From the NCBI GenBank assembly GCA_905372865.1, contig CAJPQT010000016.1, positions 1 to 64,000 of the forward strand: DNA of 64,000 bases, written 5' to 3'. The translations under genes were made by a program, and so were the position numbers. A model generated the notes under the pieces. The model was given only the letters and a program-made list of their open reading frames with translations, was not told where the DNA came from and did not search any database. Numbering within the stretch: position 1 is the stretch's first letter; each line of letters starts with the position of its first letter. Positions 58,981-64,000 of this stretch are shown piece by piece. This DNA comes from an uncultured Centipeda sp. GTDB lineage: Bacteria; Bacillota; Negativicutes; Selenomonadales; Selenomonadaceae.

Positions 58981-59336
58981 TGGTATGAGAAATCGAGACA
59001 ATCGCGTCCATTCAACGGGCGAGGAAAGTCCGAGCTCCACAGGGCAGTGTGCTGGATAACGTCCAGCGAGGGTGACCTTAGGGACAGTGCCATAGAAATT
59101 TAGACCGCCGATCTAGGATCGGTAAGGGTGGAAAGGTGCGGTAAGAGCGCACCAGCAGTCGGGTGACCGGCTGGCTTCGGTAAACCCCACATGGAGCAAG
59201 ACCAAATAGGGAAGGGCTAAGGCGGCCCGCCAACCTTCCGGGTAGTGTCGCTAGAGGCGTCCGGCAACGGGCGTCCCAGATAAATGATTGTCGCCGCCCA
59301 TCGGGCGGAACAGAACTCGGCTTATTGGTTTCTCAC
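58981..59336 (+). ncRNA. rnpB: RNase P RNA (class A)
   Basis: A stable RNA of about 350 nt. The conserved core pieces are all present: GAGGAAAGTCCGAGCTCC near the 5' end, GGGTGACC, the central TAGACCGCCGATC...GGTAAGGGTGGAAAGGTG block with GGTAAGAGCGCACCAGCAG, GGTAAACCCCAC, and the 3' CAGAACTCGGCTTA. The terminal helix is formed by GAGAAATC (58987) and GGTTTCTC (59327). It is the catalytic component that matures tRNA 5' ends. Ends are estimated to within a few bases. Confidence 0.96.
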
Positions 59337-59403
59337 ATCAATACTATGAACGCATTTATTGTGCGCGGGACTTCCCCGTGCATTCGTGGAAGGAAGTGTT
59401 TGC

Positions 59404-60066
59404 TTGCGAAAGAAAATCAAGATTCTTGCATTATCCGCAATGCTTCTCTGCTCCGCATCCATAGCGAGCGCAGAGTCGTTCCAGCTTGGCGATCAGGGAA
59501 CGGACGTAGCTGAAATCCAAGGGCAGCTTTCGAGCTTTGGCTATGATGTCGTCGCCGACGGCGACTTCGGACCGGCGACCGCGGAAGCTGTGAAGGAATT
59601 CCAGGCGGCGCAGGGTCTCGCAGTTGATGGGATGGTAGGTCCCTCGACATATCAGGCACTTCTTGGAAAATCCATGCCGCAGGTCAGCCGTGGTTCCAAC
59701 TATATTGTTCGCCGCGTGATCTCGGACTCCATGCAGTACATCGGCGTTCCGTACTCCTTCGGCGGTACGACACCTGCCGGATTTGACTGCTCGGGCTTTG
59801 TGCGCTATGTCTTTGCCAATGCGGGCATCTATCTCCCGCGTACGGCAGATGCACAGTACGATGTGGGCTATCCGATCTCGTCATCGGAGATGGTGCCCGG
59901 CGATCTTGTATTCTTCTCGACGTATGAGTACGGACCGTCACATGTCGGCATCTATCTCGGAAACGGCAATTTCATCAACGCCTCATCGAGCCGTGGTGTC
60001 GCGATTGACAATTTGTATGGCGGTTACTGGGGGGCGTGCTATATCGGAGCGCGCCGCATTATGTGA
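59404..60066 (+). CDS. Secreted NlpC/P60 (C40) peptidoglycan hydrolase
   Basis: A 220-residue exported protein. A signal peptide (RKKIKILALSAMLLCSASIA, then SA) precedes a peptidoglycan-binding domain 1 (LGDQGTDVAEIQGQLSSFGY, DGDFGPATAEAVKEFQAAQG). The NlpC/P60 domain has its catalytic Cys in FDCSGFVRYVFANAGI, its His in GPSHVGIYLGNGNFI, and the third polar residue presumably just after. It would cut peptide cross-links in the wall. TTG at 59404 was chosen for the GGAAGGAA upstream and because the signal peptide then starts properly. The leader has a GC-rich hairpin (GCGCGGG/CCCGTGC) of unknown role. Confidence 0.9.
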   Translation: MRKKIKILALSAMLLCSASIASAESFQLGDQGTDVAEIQGQLSSFGYDVVADGDFGPATAEAVKEFQAAQGLAVDGMVGPSTYQALLGKSMPQVSRGSNYIVRRVISDSMQYIGVPYSFGGTTPAGFDCSGFVRYVFANAGIYLPRTADAQYDVGYPISSSEMVPGDLVFFSTYEYGPSHVGIYLGNGNFINASSSRGVAIDNLYGGYWGACYIGARRIM

Positions 60067-60080
60067 TGATACAGAATCTG

Positions 60081-60106
60081 GGGAGGGGCATAGCCCCTCT
60101 TTTTTC
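60081..60106 (+). terminator. Terminator after the NlpC/P60 gene
   Basis: GAGGGGC/GCCCCTC has a 3-base loop and is followed by T7. Confidence 0.85.
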
Positions 60107-60119
60107 ATAGGAGAAACCA

Positions 60120-60197
60120 ATGTCCGATCTCTTTCTTTGCCTTCTCATTTTCCTCATGCTATACTATGTCTTTGGTGATGAACTCTTTCCGCGCTGA
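60120..60197 (+). CDS. Putative 25-residue membrane miniprotein
   Basis: ATG at 60120 sits 7 bases after AGGAG and opens a 25-codon frame ending in TGA. Residues 4-18 (LFLCLLIFLMLYYVF) form one hydrophobic helix, preceded by MSD and followed by the polar end GDELFPR. This is the layout of a single-pass membrane miniprotein. It starts 14 bases after a terminator and ends 79 bases before dprA. No family was recognised; a chance frame cannot be excluded, but the ribosome binding site and composition favour translation. Confidence 0.45.
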   Translation: MSDLFLCLLIFLMLYYVFGDELFPR

Positions 60198-60276
60198 TGT
60201 TTCTACATTAAATACAAAATTATTCCTTTCGGTTGCAATCTGCTATAAATTTATGTAATATGAGGAGCGTATCATC

Positions 60277-61368
60277 ATGGAAGATCCATATTATCTGGCG
60301 GCACTCCTGCAATGTCGGCAGATCGGAAGCGTGCGTATGCGCCGCCTGTGCAATGCGGTCTCTTCCGTGCGTGATATTTGGTCGATGGACGGTGCGCAGC
60401 TGAGAGCGCTCGGGCTGCTCTCGGAGACACTCGCCGAGGATCTGGCCGCTCATATCCGTATGCACGCCGCTTTGCCGGAGCAGATTGCGGAAGACTGCCT
60501 GCGGCAGGAGATCGAACTGGTTACCATAGACGATCCGTTCTATCCGGACATCCTGCGCGAGATCTTCGACCCGCCGCTTGTCCTTTACCATCGCGGTACG
60601 CTTGTCCCAAATGCGCGTCGGATTGGTATCGTCGGTGCGCGTAAATTCACTGCATACGGCGAGGCTGCGGCGATGGAGTTCGCCGAGCGGATTGCAGCGG
60701 CGGGGGTAACCGTAGTGAGCGGTGCAGCACGCGGTATTGATACGCGCGCACATCGAGGCGCTCTGCGCAGCGGAAGGACGGTCGCAGTGCTCGGCTGCGG
60801 GGTGGACATTGCCTACCCGTCTGAGAATCGCCGTCTGCTCGCACAGATTGTCGAGACGGGAGGCGCTGTGATCTCCGAGTATGCGCCGGGCACACAGCCG
60901 CTTCCTGCCTTTTTCCCCGCGCGCAACCGCATCATCAGCGGCCTTTCGGAGGGAACGCTTGTCATCGAGGCGGCAAAGCGCAGCGGCTCCCTCATTACGG
61001 CGGAGATGGCGCTCAGCGAGGGGCGGGACGTGTACGCCATCCCCGGGAGCATCTACTCGCCGCAGAGCAGCGGATGTCACAATCTCATCCGTGCGGGTGC
61101 GCGGCTCGTGGAGTCTCCACAGGAGATTCTCGAGGAGATGCGCCTCGTCGAACCGCCCAAGCGTTCGGCACGCGAACAGCTGACACCGGAGGAAGCGCAT
61201 ATCTACCGTGTTCTGTCGTTTGATCATGCGCTCAGCATGGATGAGATCATAGACAGCATGCCGGAGCATACAGCGGAAAATATCCCGCTGCTCCTGCTTC
61301 AAATGCAGCTTAAGGGAATTATTACAGAGAATGAAAGGCACGCCTATCGGCGCGTTGAAAGGAACTGA
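60277..61368 (+). CDS. dprA: DNA processing protein DprA (Smf)
   Basis: A 363-residue protein. An N-terminal helical/SAM-like domain is followed by the Rossmann-like DprA core (about residues 80-290): RRIGIVGARKFTAYGEAAAM, VVSGAARGIDTRAHRGALRS, VAVLGCGVDIAYPSENRRL, FPARNRIISGLSEGTLVIEA and SGSLITAEMALSEGRDVYAI. A winged helix closes it (LTPEEAHIYRVLSFDHALSM). DprA loads RecA onto incoming single-stranded DNA, so with comM the window holds two transformation genes. The ATG follows GAGGAG. topA starts 4 bases after its stop. Confidence 0.95.
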   Translation: MEDPYYLAALLQCRQIGSVRMRRLCNAVSSVRDIWSMDGAQLRALGLLSETLAEDLAAHIRMHAALPEQIAEDCLRQEIELVTIDDPFYPDILREIFDPPLVLYHRGTLVPNARRIGIVGARKFTAYGEAAAMEFAERIAAAGVTVVSGAARGIDTRAHRGALRSGRTVAVLGCGVDIAYPSENRRLLAQIVETGGAVISEYAPGTQPLPAFFPARNRIISGLSEGTLVIEAAKRSGSLITAEMALSEGRDVYAIPGSIYSPQSSGCHNLIRAGARLVESPQEILEEMRLVEPPKRSAREQLTPEEAHIYRVLSFDHALSMDEIIDSMPEHTAENIPLLLLQMQLKGIITENERHAYRRVERN

Positions 61369-61372
61369 CGGA

Positions 61373-63655
61373 TTGGCTACGATGACATCTTCACCGAAAA
61401 CATCCAAAGTGAAAAGGACCAAGAACACAACATCATCTGGAAAGAAATCATCGAAAAAAGTTCTCGTGATTGTGGAGTCTCCGGCAAAGGCAAAGACGAT
61501 TGAGCGACATCTTGGAAAAAACTACATTGTGAGAGCCTCCATGGGACATCTGCGCGATCTGCCGAAGAGCCAGTTCGGCATCGATGTCGAAAATGAATTT
61601 TCACCGAAATACATTAACGTGCGCGGCAAGGGCGATCTCATCCGCGCACTCAAAAAAGAGGCCAAGAATGCGGATAAGATCTATCTCGCAAGCGATCCCG
61701 ACCGTGAGGGGGAGGCGATTGCATGGCATCTGGCGCACATCCTTGGGATCAACCCGGAGGATGATTGTCGGATTGTCTTCCATGAGATCACAAAGCCGGC
61801 GATTGAGGAAGCCGTGCGGCACCCGCGCCCCATTCACATGGAGCAGGTGGATGCGCAGCAGGCACGACGTATGCTCGATCGTATCGTCGGCTATAAGTTA
61901 TCTCCTCTTCTCTGGCGCAAAGTGCGCAAGGGGTTGTCCGCCGGACGTGTTCAGTCTGTGACCGTACGCCTGATCTGTGATCGGGAGCGTGAGATCGAGG
62001 CATTCCAGTCCGAAGAGTACTGGACGGTTGAGGCAAAGCTGAAGCAGGGCAAGAGCGTATTTATGGCGGACGTGACACATGCGCACGGCAAGAAACTTTC
62101 GCTGCACAGTGAGACGGAGACGAAACAGTTGACCGACGACCTTGCGCGGCAGGAGTTTACCGTCAAGGAGGTGCGGCGGAGCGAACGCCGCAAGAAGGCA
62201 GCTCCGCCGTTTACAACGAGCTCGCTCCAGCAGGATGCGGCACGCAAGCTCGGCTTTACCTCCGGCCGTACGATGATGATCGCCCAGCAGCTCTATGAGG
62301 GCGTTGTACTCGGGCGACACGGTGCCACGGGTCTTATCACCTATATGCGAACGGATTCGACGCGTATCTCCAATCTCGCCGTGGACGAAGCGAGGTCGTT
62401 TCTCAGTGAGGAATACGGCAAGGACTATATCCCGGCGCGTCCCAATATCTATGCAATGGGCAAGAAGGCACAGGATGCGCACGAGGCAATCCGCCCAACG
62501 AGTATTCTGCGAACACCGAGCGAGGTGGAGCAATATCTGAACCGTGACCAGATGCGCCTCTATACGCTGATCTGGCAGCGCTTTGCGGCGAGCCAGATGT
62601 CTGCTGCTGTCTATGATACCATTGCGGCACAGATTACAGCGGGAGACTACCGACTGCGTGCACACGGATCGAAGCTGAAGTTCAAGGGCTACACTGCCGT
62701 CTATGTGGGCGCGGAGACAGCAAAGAAGGAGAAGGACACCCTTTTGCCGGATCTTGTGGCGGGCGACGTACTTGCACTCGCCGCGCTGAATCCCGAGCAG
62801 CACTTTACGGAGCCGCCGCCGCGCTATAACGATGCCTCCATTGTCAAGACACTCGAGGAGATGGGCATCGGCCGTCCGAGCACATACGCACCGATCATCG
62901 AGACCATTCAGAAGCGCGGCTATGTCGAACGGCGCGAGAAACAATTTCGTCCGACGGAGCTCGGTTTTATCGTGACCGATATGCTCGGGGAGTACTTCAA
63001 GGATATTGTGGATGTGAAGTTCACGGCGAATCTTGAGGGGGAGCTGGACGAGGTTGCGGACGGCGCACTCGATAAGAACGATCTTCTCCGAAAGTTTTAC
63101 GACCCATTCGAGAAGACACTGAAAAATGCGGAGGATGTCATCGGTGAGGTGGAGATTCCCGACGAGGTCACGGACATTCCCTGCGATAAATGCGGCCGCA
63201 TGATGGTGGTCAAACAAGGACGCTATGGCAAGTTCCTCGCGTGCCCCGGCTTTCCGGACTGCCGCAATGCGAAACCACTTCTGCGCGATACGGGGGTTGC
63301 CTGTCCGAAGTGCGGCGGCAAGATCGTCGAGCGCAAGAGCCGGCGCGGACGTGCCTTCTTCGGCTGTGACCGCTATCCGGACTGTGACTATACAACGTGG
63401 GATGAGCCGCAGCAGGAGACCTGCAAGATCTGCGGCTCCTTTATGCAGCGGCATCGTTATCGTACGGGACGCAGCATCCTCTATTGCAGCAACGAGGCGT
63501 GTTCCTCGCGCATTGGCAGCCCCATCGAGAAGGAGCTGGCACGCCAAAAGGAGCGTATACAGGCGGCAAAGAATACCGACGCCGTGCCCCCTAAAGAGAA
63601 GAAGGCGTCCGTTGCAAAGAAGAACGTCACACGCCGTAAGAGGACGCGTGCATGA
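61373..63655 (+). CDS. topA: DNA topoisomerase I
   Basis: A protein of about 760 residues. A Lys/Ser-rich N-terminal tail is followed by Toprim ([40 protein letters not shown]). The catalytic Tyr is in [20 protein letters not shown], and [20 protein letters not shown] follows. Three C-terminal four-cysteine zinc fingers start at CDKC, CPKC and CKIC, then a basic tail. It relaxes negative supercoils. The start was set at TTG 61373 after AAAGGA; ATG 61382 is the alternative. Its end overlaps trmFO by 4 bp. dprA-topA-trmFO is a standard Firmicute order. Confidence 0.97.
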   Translation: MATMTSSPKTSKVKRTKNTTSSGKKSSKKVLVIVESPAKAKTIERHLGKNYIVRASMGHLRDLPKSQFGIDVENEFSPKYINVRGKGDLIRALKKEAKNADKIYLASDPDREGEAIAWHLAHILGINPEDDCRIVFHEITKPAIEEAVRHPRPIHMEQVDAQQARRMLDRIVGYKLSPLLWRKVRKGLSAGRVQSVTVRLICDREREIEAFQSEEYWTVEAKLKQGKSVFMADVTHAHGKKLSLHSETETKQLTDDLARQEFTVKEVRRSERRKKAAPPFTTSSLQQDAARKLGFTSGRTMMIAQQLYEGVVLGRHGATGLITYMRTDSTRISNLAVDEARSFLSEEYGKDYIPARPNIYAMGKKAQDAHEAIRPTSILRTPSEVEQYLNRDQMRLYTLIWQRFAASQMSAAVYDTIAAQITAGDYRLRAHGSKLKFKGYTAVYVGAETAKKEKDTLLPDLVAGDVLALAALNPEQHFTEPPPRYNDASIVKTLEEMGIGRPSTYAPIIETIQKRGYVERREKQFRPTELGFIVTDMLGEYFKDIVDVKFTANLEGELDEVADGALDKNDLLRKFYDPFEKTLKNAEDVIGEVEIPDEVTDIPCDKCGRMMVVKQGRYGKFLACPGFPDCRNAKPLLRDTGVACPKCGGKIVERKSRRGRAFFGCDRYPDCDYTTWDEPQQETCKICGSFMQRHRYRTGRSILYCSNEACSSRIGSPIEKELARQKERIQAAKNTDAVPPKEKKASVAKKNVTRRKRTRA

Positions 63656-64000
63656 AAAAAATCATCGTCATCGGTGCGGGGCTTGCAGGAACTGAGGCGG
63701 CATGGCAGGCGGCAAAATCCGGTGCTGTTGTAGAGCTCTATGAAATGCGCCCTCTGCGCCGCTCTCCTGCGCATAAGACGGACGGTTTTGCCGAGCTTGT
63801 GTGCAGCAATTCCCTGCGCGGCGCGGGGCTTGAGAATGCCGTTGGTGTTCTCAAGGAGGAGATGCGGCGGCTCGGGTCACTCATCATACAAGCAGCAGAT
63901 GCGACCGCCGTCCCTGCGGGCGGTGCACTCGCTGTGGATCGCACGAAGTTCAGCGCCTATGTTACAGAGCAAATTGAACGGCATCCGAACATCGGCGTTC
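63652..64000 (+). CDS. trmFO: tRNA uracil-54 methyltransferase TrmFO (5' part)
   Basis: The first 116 residues of the folate- and FAD-dependent TrmFO are in the window; the rest lies beyond the right edge. The FAD fold [20 protein letters not shown] and the family stretches [40 protein letters not shown] and [15 protein letters not shown] identify it. It makes ribothymidine at tRNA position 54. The ATG overlaps the topA stop. Confidence 0.95.
   Translation, partial: MKKIIVIGAGLAGTEAAWQAAKSGAVVELYEMRPLRRSPAHKTDGFAELVCSNSLRGAGLENAVGVLKEEMRRLGSLIIQAADATAVPAGGALAVDRTKFSAYVTEQIERHPNIGV

Noticed and set aside
58875..59093. A 72-codon minus-strand frame
   Set aside because: It overlaps the rnpB promoter and the conserved RNase P RNA core.
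59337..59403. A riboswitch in front of the NlpC/P60 gene, as some cell-wall hydrolases have
   Set aside because: Only about 65 bases and one GC-rich stem are available; no cyclic-di-AMP riboswitch core was seen.
61898..63547. A 549-codon minus-strand frame
   Set aside because: It is antisense to topA, whose motifs are unambiguous; codon-bias shadow of a GC-rich gene.

Overview
The window looks like a chromosomal segment from an anaerobic, diderm Firmicute of the Negativicutes, most likely Selenomonas or a close relative. This is judged from the moderately high GC, the housekeeping gene order, the style of the proteins, TTG/GTG starts behind strong Shine-Dalgarno sites, and the combination of a glmS ribozyme, PyrR attenuation and a class A RNase P RNA. 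The genus is an inference; no marker here proves it.

Bases 1-14.2 kb are an accessory region made of stacked, decayed mobile elements. It holds an Mrr-like nuclease fragment, prophage debris (3' end of a large terminase gene, a frameshifted HNH gene and a cos-like tract), two toxin-antitoxin pairs (one with a frameshifted toxin), IS30 and IS3-type remnants, C-terminal fragments of two related large serine recombinases, and cargo: a heterodimeric ABC transporter, a LysR/metallo-hydrolase pair, a DUF389 membrane protein and a SAP-domain protein. The region is organised by repeated copies of the leader and 5' end of comM. A leader-only scrap lies at 1870-1910, a 43-codon copy at 10001-10203, a longer decayed copy at 11854-12326, and the intact gene at 14292-15821. 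The simplest reading is that elements have repeatedly entered comM near codon 43-47, each bringing a replacement promoter and N-terminus.

Bases 14.3-64 kb are core genome in ordered operons. They comprise comM; a cluster of methyltransferase-like, StrF-like and OGT-like genes (probably protein glycosylation); dnaE-rluB-HI0933-aroA-cmk-plsC; walJ-htrA-rlmH; gdhA; uppP-pth-radical SAM; ribozyme-controlled glmS; a ThrE exporter and an MFS exporter; a two-component system followed by EcfA1-EcfA2; a convergent HD-GYP gene; LCP-ABC-F-recD2; the pyrBC-carAB-pyrKD operon behind a PyrR attenuator; rnpB; an NlpC/P60 hydrolase; a 25-residue membrane ORF; and dprA-topA-trmFO, the last gene cut by the window edge.

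The most unusual signals are the serial comM 5'-end duplication with a perfect 214-bp direct repeat, a hairpin-rich unexplained tract at 31.77-32.10 kb, a 167-bp out-of-frame overlap between rluB and the next gene, a radical SAM protein of unrecognised family, and the 25-residue membrane ORF. No CRISPR array, tRNA or rRNA gene was seen.
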